From positions 1 to 46,522 of the forward strand of contig CAISDV010000113.1 in assembly GCA_903884185.1 (NCBI GenBank): a stretch of 46,522 nt of DNA, given 5' to 3'. The position numbers were made by a program, and so were the translations under genes. Below are positions 16,152-24,396 of the stretch, one piece after another (the first letter of the stretch is position 1; each line of letters begins with the position of its first letter). The DNA comes from an uncultured Chitinophagaceae bacterium (GTDB taxonomy: Bacteria; Bacteroidota; Bacteroidia; Chitinophagales; Chitinophagaceae). The notes beneath the pieces were generated by a model, which was not told where the DNA came from, did not search any database, and saw nothing but the letters and a program-made list of their open reading frames with translations.

Positions 16152-17009
16152 ATGAATAATTCAGATATCAAAGACACTATCTTTCGCGAAGCAGTAGAAG
16201 CTATTGATACTGGCAATATTGCTTTACTGGAACAACTCATCAATGGCCATCCCCGATTGATCACTGAGAAATTGAATCATCCCAAAGAAGGATATTTCAA
16301 TAACCCTTATCTGCTCTGGTTTATTGCCGACAACCCAATACGCCATGATAAATTACCGGAAAATATTGTTGCTGTTACAAAGCTGCTCATTAACGCGGTA
16401 AAAAAAACCAGCCCTGAAACCTATCAACATCAAATAGAATATACACTCGGACTGGTAACAACAGGGCGCATTCCGCACGAATCAGGTAAACAAATAGAAT
16501 TGATCGATCTGTTAATTGATGCCGGCGCTCCACCAGGCAAAGGGCATGGAGCATTGGCGCATGGTAATTTTGATGCTGCACGTCGACTAATAGAAAGAGG
16601 TGGGGAACTTACATTGGTTGCAGCTATCTGTCTTTGTCTCCCCAATAATATTGAGATCCTTGCAAAAAATGCAAGCCCTTCGGATCTTCAGACATCCTTG
16701 ATTGCTGCTGCATTTTATGGCAAGGCCGATATGATCAAATTCCTGATTGAACTGGGCGCTGATGTCAATGCATTTGCCGATCCTGGTTTTCATTCGCACG
16801 CAACAGCATTGCACCAGGCTGTGTATTCCGGTTCGCTTGATACAGTAAAAATATTGGTAGACGCCGGAGCAGGACTGGATATAAAAGACAAAGTTTATGA
16901 ATCAACTCCGTCCGGTTGGGCTAAACACATGCGAACAGTAACAGGCGATGATGAGATGAGAAAAAAATATAAAGAAATTGAAACTTATCTCCTAGGCAAG
17001 GAGAAGTAA
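16152..17009 (+). CDS. Ankyrin-repeat protein
   Basis: The product is 285 aa from the ATG at 16152. An upstream TTG at 16092 would add 20 residues encoded by repeat DNA, so it is not preferred. Ankyrin-type helices are clear in the C-terminal half: AAFYGKADMIKFLIELGADV, then TALHQAVYSGSLDTVKILVD with DAGAGLDIKDK. Degenerate repeats occur earlier (IDLLIDAGAPPGKGHGALAH, NFDAARRLIERGGELTL). No signal peptide or enzyme domain is seen. Ankyrin arrays bind other proteins, and the partner is unknown. It is followed after 20 nt by the reductase-like gene on the same strand. Confidence 0.85.
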   Translation: MNNSDIKDTIFREAVEAIDTGNIALLEQLINGHPRLITEKLNHPKEGYFNNPYLLWFIADNPIRHDKLPENIVAVTKLLINAVKKTSPETYQHQIEYTLGLVTTGRIPHESGKQIELIDLLIDAGAPPGKGHGALAHGNFDAARRLIERGGELTLVAAICLCLPNNIEILAKNASPSDLQTSLIAAAFYGKADMIKFLIELGADVNAFADPGFHSHATALHQAVYSGSLDTVKILVDAGAGLDIKDKVYESTPSGWAKHMRTVTGDDEMRKKYKEIETYLLGKEK

Positions 17010-17029
17010 TCATTCCCAAACAACATATC

Positions 17030-17599
17030 ATGAGAAAACTAATCCTATCCATGCACGTATCGCTCGACGGTTTTGTTGGCGGCCCAAAGGGCGAGCTCGA
17101 CTGGGTGCATGTTGACAAAGATATCTTTAACTATACCGGCGCCCTTACAACAGAAGCTGATATTGCATTATACGGCCGTGTTACATATGATATGATGGAA
17201 GCCTATTGGCCTACGGCTGCAAACAAACCAGATGCATCACCTCATGATATACAACATTCTGACTGGTATAATAAAACAGAAAAGGTGGTTATCTCAAAAT
17301 CATTAAAAGGCAAAACTCTGTCCAACACACGCATCATCAGTGATAATATTGCAGAGGAAGTTTCCCACTTAAAAGAAGGAACCGGAAAAAACATTCTCAT
17401 TTTTGGAAGCCCATCAGCAGCGCAGACACTAATGCTAGAAAATTTAATTGATGATTACTGGCTTTTTGTGAACCCTGTATTGCTTGGACAGGGTATCCCA
17501 TTATTTAAAAATATAAAAGAGAAAATAAAATTGAAACTTGCATTTGAACACGCTTTTTCATCGGGGGTAGTTTGCCTTCATTATCAAACCATACACTAA
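17030..17599 (+). CDS. Dihydrofolate reductase-like / RibD C-terminal domain protein
   Basis: This 189-aa protein is of the RibD-C/DHFR-like fold, which binds NADPH. Seen are MRKLILSMHVSLDGFVGGP at the N-terminus, LYGRVTYDMMEAYWP, VVISKSLKG, GKNILIFGSPSAAQTL and NPVLLGQGIPLF, the usual order for the stand-alone DHFR-like proteins of Bacteroidota. It lacks the deaminase domain of true RibD, so a role in riboflavin synthesis is unlikely. The substrate is unknown. It is followed by the exported NTF2-like gene within 2 nt. Confidence 0.88.
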   Translation: MRKLILSMHVSLDGFVGGPKGELDWVHVDKDIFNYTGALTTEADIALYGRVTYDMMEAYWPTAANKPDASPHDIQHSDWYNKTEKVVISKSLKGKTLSNTRIISDNIAEEVSHLKEGTGKNILIFGSPSAAQTLMLENLIDDYWLFVNPVLLGQGIPLFKNIKEKIKLKLAFEHAFSSGVVCLHYQTIH

Positions 17600-17601
17600 T
17601 T

Positions 17602-18075
17602 ATGCAACCAAACAGATCTGTTATCGTATTGCTCATTCTTTTTGTTACAACATTTTCATGCATTGCACAGGAAAAAAAAGTGGCACCCACATCACAAGAC
17701 CTATATCATGAGATCGCATCCATGGATAGCACTTTGTTTGATGCCTTCAACACACAAAACATGGCAAAGTTCAGGCCTATGTTCACCGATGATCTTGAAT
17801 GGTTCCAGGATAATGACGGGCTTGTTCCTAATAAAACTGTTTTTGAGAATTTCGGAAACACTTTTAAGAAGGAGTTTAAACTAACAAGAAAATTAGTGAA
17901 GGGCAGCCTGGAAGTGCACCCGTTAAAAGGTTATGGCGCCATTGAGATCGGTGTTCACCAGTTCCGCCACATAGAAAACGGGAAAGAAGAAGTGGGCACT
18001 TTCAAATTTCTGATGATCTGGCAGAAGAAAGACGGGAAGTGGAAAATATCAAGAGTGATTAGCTACGATCATTAA
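17602..18075 (+). CDS. Exported NTF2-like protein (DUF4440/SnoaL type)
   Basis: From the ATG at 17602 the product is 157 aa with an N-terminal export signal (VIVLLILFVTTFSCIAQ). A Cys sits near the cleavage site, so a lipoprotein is possible but the lipobox is weak. The rest fits a cone-shaped NTF2-like fold: LFDAFNTQNMAKFRPMFTDD, LEWFQDNDG, GYGAIEIGVHQF and FLMIWQKKDGKWKISRVI, whose last strand is typical of DUF4440. Members may be enzymes or ligand binders, and no function can be assigned. It is probably co-transcribed with the preceding gene. Confidence 0.8.
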   Translation: MQPNRSVIVLLILFVTTFSCIAQEKKVAPTSQDLYHEIASMDSTLFDAFNTQNMAKFRPMFTDDLEWFQDNDGLVPNKTVFENFGNTFKKEFKLTRKLVKGSLEVHPLKGYGAIEIGVHQFRHIENGKEEVGTFKFLMIWQKKDGKWKISRVISYDH

Positions 18076-18089
18076 TTAAATAATTCAAA

Positions 18090-18578
18090 ATGAGTAAAGC
18101 AGATACAAAGGACTTACTAAAATTTCTCAAGCCATTTGACAAAGAGATCATTGACACCGTTCTTTGGCTGCGCGAATTTGCCTGGGACCTATACCCAAAG
18201 GCCAATGAACTCATATACGACAATTATAATGCACTTGCTTTTGGCTGGTCGCCCACAGACCGCGTGGGACATACCTTCTGTTCCATTGCTGTTGGGCGAA
18301 CCAGCAAGAACATTCACTTCGGATTTTATTGGGGAAGCCAGATTGCAGATCCAAAAAAAATATTACTCGGGCAGGGAAATCAATACCGCTATATTTTAGT
18401 GACGGATAAGAAAGATTTTCCAAAAGCCTATATCACCAAACTGGTTAAAGAGGCATATGCCAATTCGCTGGCAAAAGTGAAAGATCCGAAACAACTCATG
18501 CAGGGAAAGACAATCACAAAATCAGTTTCGAACAAAAAAAGAGAAAAGAAACCAGTTGTGGCGAAGAAAAAATCGTAG
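18090..18578 (+). CDS. DUF1801-family protein
   Basis: This 162-aa protein has the pattern of DUF1801 (YdhG-like) proteins: LRELAW-like WLREFAWDLYPKANELIYDN, then AFGWSPTDR, HFGFYWGSQIADP and YILVTDKKDFPKAYITKLVKEAY. The C-terminus is a strongly basic tail (KKREKKPVVAKKKS). Function in the family is poorly known. It starts 14 nt after the NTF2-like gene and is the last gene of a four-gene plus-strand run from 16152. No signal peptide. Confidence 0.8.
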   Translation: MSKADTKDLLKFLKPFDKEIIDTVLWLREFAWDLYPKANELIYDNYNALAFGWSPTDRVGHTFCSIAVGRTSKNIHFGFYWGSQIADPKKILLGQGNQYRYILVTDKKDFPKAYITKLVKEAYANSLAKVKDPKQLMQGKTITKSVSNKKREKKPVVAKKKS

Positions 18579-18643
18579 CCTTATTAAAGCCTGCAGCTAC
18601 TTTATTTTCCGGAAATATTGACAATTTTTTGTACCTTTATAAA

Positions 18644-18799
18644 ATGAAAACAAAGCCTGTAAAGGGTAAATACAAAAAGCCGTCAAGAGAGCAAATTATG
18701 CTATCCACGTTAGCATCTTTTCGTATTGAAGGGATTAATATCTCCAAAGAAATGGCTTTACTTACTTTAAAAAAAGTAGAGCTCAGTTTGGGAAGATAA
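18644..18799 (+). CDS. VbhA-like Fic antitoxin (51 aa)
   Basis: A 51-codon gene starting at 18644 carries the class I Fic inhibitory motif SxxxEG as S25-F-R-I-E29-G in LASFRIEGINIS, close to the LASQRLEGLEPD of VbhA as I recall it. In the family the Glu pairs with the second Arg of the Fic motif and blocks productive ATP binding. The N-terminus is basic (KTKPVKGKYKK). The gene's last 17 nt overlap the end of the Fic gene on the opposite strand, so the pair is tail-to-tail rather than the usual antitoxin-first operon. TACCTTTA 4 nt before the ATG may be a -7 box. The motif is seen; the function is inference from motif and neighbour. Confidence 0.78.
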   Translation: MKTKPVKGKYKKPSREQIMLSTLASFRIEGINISKEMALLTLKKVELSLGR

Positions 18800-19370
18800 A
18801 ATTTAATATTTCTTCCATTTTCGCATAATCTCTACTTGCTGCCGACTGCACCGCTGAGACATAAACATCAAATTCCTTTTCAGTTATTAGTTCAAATCTT
18901 AAAGCATCAAAACCTTGTTTAAGAGACATAAGGTTTGCCAGTATTCTTGCAGTACGACCATTACAATCTCTAAAAGGATGAATAAACAAAAATTCTCCGT
19001 GAACTTTAGCAATATCCTTTATTAACTCGTCCTTGCTGCTATACTTATTGGGTAATTTGGATAGGGTTTCCTTTTCAAATTCCTTCATTATTTCAGGCAG
19101 AAACCGGGCAGCTGCAAAAGGGAATCCTCCTTTCGATAAATTAACATCGCGATATTTTCCAGCAAAAGAATACAAATGCCCAAGGGCCGATTTATGAATT
19201 TGCAAAATGTACTTCACATCAAACTTTGTTCTACCAGACAGTTTCTCGGTTAAAATAATTTCCGCTTTTAAAAAACCTTCAAACTCCGACAATGCAATTT
19301 CTTCTGCCGAAGTAAGGTTAAGCAGATTGGGCAAAAATTCATTCTGGCTATTTGGAGTTTGATACTTCAT
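18783..19370 (-). CDS. Fic-domain AMPylase-type toxin
   Basis: The product is 195 aa from the ATG at 19370; a further ATG at 19415 would add 15 residues. The Fic core is present: the flap SFAGKYRDVNLSKGGFPFA (about residues 68-86), then the active-site motif HPFRDCNGRTAR (His131-Arg142) after VHGEFLFI. Consensus is HxFx(D/E)GNGRxxR, and here Cys136 replaces the first Gly. The catalytic His and both Arg residues are kept. Fic enzymes usually transfer AMP from ATP to a target protein such as gyrase or topoisomerase IV. No SxxxE(G/N) motif is evident inside the protein, which fits inhibition in trans by the 51-aa neighbour. Confidence 0.9.
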   Translation of the reverse strand: MKYQTPNSQNEFLPNLLNLTSAEEIALSEFEGFLKAEIILTEKLSGRTKFDVKYILQIHKSALGHLYSFAGKYRDVNLSKGGFPFAAARFLPEIMKEFEKETLSKLPNKYSSKDELIKDIAKVHGEFLFIHPFRDCNGRTARILANLMSLKQGFDALRFELITEKEFDVYVSAVQSAASRDYAKMEEILNFIFPN

Positions 19371-19506
19371 ATCATGTTGACAAATATAAAGCTCCCAAAG
19401 ACATTTGGGAAACAATCAATTGAACAAAACAGTTTCCTGTAGCAATTTCCTTCCAAAAATTCATTAGGTTCGCATACGCATTATCATCAACACCAAAACC
19501 AACTAT

Positions 19507-21924
19507 ATGCTCTCCTTCAAGAAACTGTTCATTGCAGCTACGCTATTCATCGCATTCAGTTCTGTAAAAGCACAGGATGCCATTAGCTACCAAACTCCAC
19601 CCAAAGACATTGCAGACCTGTTGCTTGCGAAGCTTACACCTGCAGTGAGTATCGACAGCAAAGCAGAATGGATACTGCTGAGTGAACGAAACTCCTACCC
19701 CTCTGTTGCAGAACTGGCAATGCCTGAAATGCGTATCGCGGGACTGCGTATCAATCCAAACAATTTTGCACCCAGCCGCCAGAGCTTTGTCAATAATTTT
19801 ACTTTAAAGAATATTCAAACGGGCATAACAAGCCAGGTTACGGGGTTACCTTCTCCACTTCTTTCAAGCGGAGCCTTTTGGAGCCCCAATGAAAAAAAGA
19901 TCGCATTTCTGAATGTTACCAATAACCATGTTGACCTGTATGTGATAGATATCGCTACAAAAAAAGCAATGAAGGTGAATCAGCAACCACTCAATGTTGT
20001 ATTAGGCGGTGGCGTTACATGGATGAGCGATAATACTTTATTGTACCGTGTCATTGCAAAACCCGCCAGCGCTGCTCCGCCAAAACCGTTAGCTCCCAAA
20101 GGGCCAACTATCCAGCAAAATCTTGGAAAAGCTGCGCCCAGCGCTACTTATGAAGACCTGATCAAATCGCCGTATGATGAACAGTTGTTTGAATTTTATG
20201 CTACCTCTCAACTGGTGAAAAATACCAATGGTGTTGAAACACCCATTGGCAAACCTGCTATTTATAATAATGTGTCTTTATCACCCGATAACAAATACTT
20301 GCTTGAGCGCACTGTTAAAAAACCATTTTCTTATTTAGTGACAGCAGGTGGTTTCCCTTCCACCGTTACTATTACAGATCTTACTGGCAAGCCGTTGAAA
20401 GTATTGGCAGAACTGCCTTCCACAGAGGGCACTCCATCAGGCAATGATAATACGCAAAATGTCCCACGAGGTTTTAACTGGAGAGCCGATGAAGCTGCTA
20501 CGATTGTATGGAGCGCGCCATTGGATAGTGGCCTCATTAAAAATAAAATGGAATTCCATGATGCGGTCTACGCACTCAGCGCACCATTTACCGGCGATGC
20601 AAAAGAATTATTTAAAACGCAGATGCGTTACCAGGGAACTACCTGGGGAAATTCAACACTGGCATGGGTGCAGGAAGGCTTGCGTTCAAAACAATTGGGA
20701 AGAGTGAGCCGTTACAATCCAACCACTGGCACACTTGAAAAATTATTCGAACGCAACCAGACAGATGCTTACAATAATCCCGGTTTCCCTGTCACAGATA
20801 AAAACAAATTCGGAAGGAACGTGATCATTACTATTGAGAACGGAACAAAAATATTAATGAACAATACGGTGGGCGCTTCACCAAAAGGCGACCTCCCCTT
20901 CCTTGCCAAATTCGACCTCACCACAAAAAAGAATGAGATCATCTGGCGTAGTGGAGAACAATCTTTTGAAAGTATCTCCGATGTAATTGATCCTGAAAAA
21001 TTGATCGTTCTTACTAGAAAGGAATCACAGAAAGATGTTCCTAATTATTATATCCGCAACCTGTCAACCAACGCCGAGCCGAAAGCTGTCACCAGTTTTA
21101 CAAATCCATATCCGCAACTGGATGGCATCAGCAGGCAGAAAATTTCATACAAACGTGCTGACGGTGTTAGTCTTACCGGCGATTTGTATTTACCAAAAGG
21201 ATACAACAAAGACAAAGATGGCCCATTACCTGTTTTGATATGGGCGTATCCTGCAGAATATAATTCAGCTGCAGATGCTGCACAGGTAAGAGGTTCACAG
21301 AATCATTTTACTTCTATCAGTTGGGCATCTCCTATTTTTTGGGTAACACAGGGCTATGCCATTTTAGATAATGCAGAAATGCCCATCGTTGCAAAAGATG
21401 GCAAGAAGCCCAATGATACTTTTGTTGAACAGTTACAACAGAATGCAGAAGCAGCGATCAATAAATTAAGTGATATGGGTGTAGGTGATCGAAACCGCGT
21501 AGCTGTTGGCGGACATAGTTATGGTGCATTCATGACAGCCAATCTCTTGGCGCATACCAAATTATTTAAAGCAGGTATTGCACGTAGTGGAGCTTACAAC
21601 CGAACCCTCACTCCTTTTGGTTTCCAGAATGAGGACCGTACCTATTGGGATGATCCAAAATTGTATTATGAAATGAGCCCGTTCAGTTATGCCAACCAGA
21701 TCAAGACGCCTATACTATTGATACATGGAGATGCGGATGATAATCCCGGCACCTTCCCTATCAACAGCGAACGTTTGTTTAATGCTATTAAAGGTTTTGG
21801 CGGAACGGTCCGTTTTGTGTTCCTGCCTTATGAAGCGCATAGCTATCGTGGCAAAGAAAACCTATTGCACATGTTATGGGAAATGAATGCGTGGCTGGAT
21901 AAGTATGTGAAGAATAGTAAATAA
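19507..21924 (+). CDS. S9 family glutamyl-type endopeptidase (CGEP-like)
   Basis: This 805-aa exported protein (signal to about residue 22, SSVKAQ) has an N-terminal beta-propeller and a C-terminal alpha/beta hydrolase. The catalytic triad is Ser671 in GGHSYGAFM, Asp744 in HGDADDNPG and His778 in YEAHSYRG. The run IARSGAYNRTLTPFGFQNED is nearly that of the plant chloroplast glutamyl peptidase group as I recall it, so cleavage after Glu is the best guess. It probably acts in the periplasm on peptides. A shared terminator separates it from the convergent peptidase gene. Confidence 0.92.
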   Translation: MLSFKKLFIAATLFIAFSSVKAQDAISYQTPPKDIADLLLAKLTPAVSIDSKAEWILLSERNSYPSVAELAMPEMRIAGLRINPNNFAPSRQSFVNNFTLKNIQTGITSQVTGLPSPLLSSGAFWSPNEKKIAFLNVTNNHVDLYVIDIATKKAMKVNQQPLNVVLGGGVTWMSDNTLLYRVIAKPASAAPPKPLAPKGPTIQQNLGKAAPSATYEDLIKSPYDEQLFEFYATSQLVKNTNGVETPIGKPAIYNNVSLSPDNKYLLERTVKKPFSYLVTAGGFPSTVTITDLTGKPLKVLAELPSTEGTPSGNDNTQNVPRGFNWRADEAATIVWSAPLDSGLIKNKMEFHDAVYALSAPFTGDAKELFKTQMRYQGTTWGNSTLAWVQEGLRSKQLGRVSRYNPTTGTLEKLFERNQTDAYNNPGFPVTDKNKFGRNVIITIENGTKILMNNTVGASPKGDLPFLAKFDLTTKKNEIIWRSGEQSFESISDVIDPEKLIVLTRKESQKDVPNYYIRNLSTNAEPKAVTSFTNPYPQLDGISRQKISYKRADGVSLTGDLYLPKGYNKDKDGPLPVLIWAYPAEYNSAADAAQVRGSQNHFTSISWASPIFWVTQGYAILDNAEMPIVAKDGKKPNDTFVEQLQQNAEAAINKLSDMGVGDRNRVAVGGHSYGAFMTANLLAHTKLFKAGIARSGAYNRTLTPFGFQNEDRTYWDDPKLYYEMSPFSYANQIKTPILLIHGDADDNPGTFPINSERLFNAIKGFGGTVRFVFLPYEAHSYRGKENLLHMLWEMNAWLDKYVKNSK

Positions 21925-21956
21925 AGTATTTAGAGTATATAAAGTTGTTGTGTAAT

Positions 21957-21995
21957 TAAAAACGATGGGCAGTCCAAAGCTGCCCATCGTTTTTC
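21957..21995. terminator. Bidirectional intrinsic terminator
   Basis: The 12-bp perfect stem AACGATGGGCAG (21961-21972) / CTGCCCATCGTT (21980-21991) has a 7-nt loop. It is flanked by A residues on the left and T residues on the right, so it can stop transcription from both the S9 peptidase gene and the convergent C1 peptidase gene. Confidence 0.9.
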
Positions 21996-21998
21996 GTT

Positions 21999-23675
21999 TT
22001 ACTGCCTGAATAATATTATACCATATTCTTTTCCACTATTGTCAAATACCTGCCCACTCAAAGCTCCCTTTGTAGTATTCAAGAGGTATGTTTCCGCATA
22101 TCCTTTATTTCTGCCATAGAGGCCCAGCATGGTCATTGATTGAATGATCACATGCATGGGATTTGCCTTCTCTACAAACATGGTTCCCGCATAACCACCG
22201 CTTTGCCCACCCGGCACATAAAATGAAGCCGAATAAGCATCGTATGTTCCATTGCGGAAATTTCCTGAAAGAAGTTGGTCACGCTGGCCCACAGACAACA
22301 TACCCATTGTATTGTTGTACATGAATTTCCAATCACCCATATAAGATGATGTTGTGAGAGTACCCTGGTATGGTTTACCCGGTGGCAGTATAACACTTTT
22401 CTTTTTTGCATAACCACCATATATTTTTCCGTCCAGGCCCGTGTATGAACCGGCCATGATACGGCCCTTATCTTCCAGCAGCGTAAAATTGAATTGCCTT
22501 CCACTCATATCATCCCATATCACATTTGGCTTTTCAAGGTTGATAAAAAAATGAAGGTTCATTCCGTCGCTGTAGCCATTCACCTTGTATGCTTTCCCGG
22601 AACGGTCATAAAAAGTACCGAGCCTGTTATCAGCATTATTCACTCCCTGTTCTTTCCAAAGCACTTCCATCACATGTTGTACATGATAGATATCCAATAT
22701 TCCCGGAACGCCATCCAGGTTTATATCCCACCTCCCTACAAATCCTAATGGTGTCCATCTTGCAGGAGGGTTTACTGAATTGATATAAGATCCCTGGTTA
22801 CCGTATGCTTTAACATAGTCGTAGGTAACCCTCGTAAATCCATCGTTATGTCCCAATGAGGCGGGCACCGGGCCCCAGGAGTTTTTAATAATGAAGCAAT
22901 GTTTTTTAGGGTCTCTGTCGCGCCTGTCGTAACCAATGATCAGCATGGCGTGTGATCCATATCCGCAATTAGAACAGGTATATTGAGAAGCAGTATCCCA
23001 GATCGGGGTTGAAGGAAAATATCCGGTCATATCCCATACCACTTCCTTACCGCTTCTCAATATTTGTTCTATTGCGTTAACATCATTTCCACTCACCAAT
23101 CCATAAGAAGCAATCGAATAATATTTGTCAGCAACCAATGCGGCAGGCGGTAGAAAAACGGTGTCCATATTAAAGTCGCTCATCCGTTTTTGTTTTAACC
23201 AGTAACTATTATCCCATGGAAACCGAAGGGGCCTGAAATCGGTTGAATCATAGTCCCTGCTTTTGTAGGGCATCAATCTTTCATCGGGCACTTTCAATCC
23301 ATTTCCCAGTTGCTTGATGTAACTATATCCCTGGCCGCCGCCAAAAGCCCCTACCTGGGCTTCTTTGCCATCATTGCCCCTTGCAACAATGTCGCTCCAA
23401 CTGAAATCAAGCCAGAAAGTCTTACCCATATAATTCAGGAATTGTTCACTAAGGTTGAGATCGCCATAACCGGACCTTTTATAAGCAGCTTCCAATCCGC
23501 CAATAGCTGCAAACGTTATACAGGTATTCCTTGCACCCTGGTCCCTGATAGGTGTCTGGTTCCTGGCAAGGTTTACATAATTGGGTGTCAGTATTAATGC
23601 CCTGGGGGTATTGTTTTGCGAATAAAGGCATACCTGCATTAATACAAATGATAAGAGTGTAATACTTCTTTTCAT
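21999..23675 (-). CDS. Exported papain-like (C1) cysteine peptidase with C-terminal beta-rich region
   Basis: The product is 558 aa with a signal peptide (LLSFVLMQVCLYSQ). The catalytic domain spans about residues 35-290: the oxyanion Gln46 and nucleophile Cys52 in PIRDQGARNTCITFAA, His242 in GSHAMLIIGYDRR and Asn265 in IIKNSWGP. The usual CGSCW motif is altered to RNTCITF, as in distant bacterial C1A members. No long propeptide precedes the domain. The last 270 residues are beta-rich repeats resembling NFRNGTYDAYS and YAGTMFVEK segments, with a GRWDINLDGVPGILDI stretch of Ca-loop look. They may bind substrate or the surface. Confidence 0.87.
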   Translation of the reverse strand: MKRSITLLSFVLMQVCLYSQNNTPRALILTPNYVNLARNQTPIRDQGARNTCITFAAIGGLEAAYKRSGYGDLNLSEQFLNYMGKTFWLDFSWSDIVARGNDGKEAQVGAFGGGQGYSYIKQLGNGLKVPDERLMPYKSRDYDSTDFRPLRFPWDNSYWLKQKRMSDFNMDTVFLPPAALVADKYYSIASYGLVSGNDVNAIEQILRSGKEVVWDMTGYFPSTPIWDTASQYTCSNCGYGSHAMLIIGYDRRDRDPKKHCFIIKNSWGPVPASLGHNDGFTRVTYDYVKAYGNQGSYINSVNPPARWTPLGFVGRWDINLDGVPGILDIYHVQHVMEVLWKEQGVNNADNRLGTFYDRSGKAYKVNGYSDGMNLHFFINLEKPNVIWDDMSGRQFNFTLLEDKGRIMAGSYTGLDGKIYGGYAKKKSVILPPGKPYQGTLTTSSYMGDWKFMYNNTMGMLSVGQRDQLLSGNFRNGTYDAYSASFYVPGGQSGGYAGTMFVEKANPMHVIIQSMTMLGLYGRNKGYAETYLLNTTKGALSGQVFDNSGKEYGIILFRQ

Positions 23676-23926
23676 GGTAAGTGATTTAGGGGTATGAAAG
23701 AAATTATATTATCTATTCAGAAGATGCAGTAAAAAACATATTTCCACAGGAATAAATGTAAAAGAAATATTAATTGAGCAAAAAAATTGTCGGTGAACCT
23801 ATTTGTGCCATGCTAAAATATTGTTCCCTTTCTGTCCATTTTCTTTCCCCTCATTTGTTATACAGTTGTAATTTACTTATTCAATGATCAGTCTCCCGGC
23901 TCGTCGGGGACACAAAACCTAAAAAA

Positions 23927-24280
23927 ATGGATGAATTTATTCTGATTTTCAGGCACATGGATGGCGGTAAAATAGCTTCTCCGGAACAAATGCAGACATG
24001 GATGAAACAGACCATGGACTGGATCGGTGGCATTGCTGCACAAAACAAATTTACTAGCGGCACAGGATTGCCTTTTGATGATGCCAGGGTGGTTAGGCAC
24101 GACAAAACCGTTACTAATGGCCCCTTTGGCGAGATCAAGGAGACCATTGGCGGGTTTATTATTGTAAAAGCCAATTCCGTTGAGGAAGCGGTTGAATTTG
24201 CAAAGGGTGCACCTGTTTTAATGGGCGAAGGCAATACCGTGGAAGTTAGAAAAATTGCTAAGAGAGATGGCATTCATTAA
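23927..24280 (+). CDS. YCII/DGPF-domain protein
   Basis: This 117-aa protein is of the YCII-related family. It has FILIFRHMDGG at the N-terminus, TNGPFGEIKETIGGFIIVKA (the DGPF motif, here NGPF) and EEAVEFAKGAPVL. Such proteins are conserved partners of ECF42 sigma factors, and the sigma gene follows on the same strand after a repeat-filled 116-nt gap. The biochemical role of DGPF proteins is not established; a ligand-sensing or small-enzyme role is assumed. The adjacent gap 23676-23926 has no recognisable gene. Confidence 0.88.
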   Translation: MDEFILIFRHMDGGKIASPEQMQTWMKQTMDWIGGIAAQNKFTSGTGLPFDDARVVRHDKTVTNGPFGEIKETIGGFIIVKANSVEEAVEFAKGAPVLMGEGNTVEVRKIAKRDGIH

Positions 24281-24295
24281 ATTTATTTTTTTTAT

Positions 24296-24381
24296 TTAAC
24301 CACAATAGCCACAAAGGAGGCACTAAGAACACAAAGAATCCCTTGTGTCCATTGTGACTTCCTTGTGCTCCTTGTGGTTAA
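24296..24381. repeat. Long inverted repeat between the DGPF gene and its sigma factor
   Basis: TTAACCACAATAGCCACAAAGG on the left is matched by CCTTGTGCTCCTTGTGGTTAA on the right, with complementary CACAAAGAA/TTGTGTCC units inside. It is an imperfect hairpin of about 86 nt, of the same type as at 360-437. It may weaken or tune read-through into the sigma gene (inference). Confidence 0.75.
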
Positions 24382-24396
24382 AAGCAGCATTCTCTT

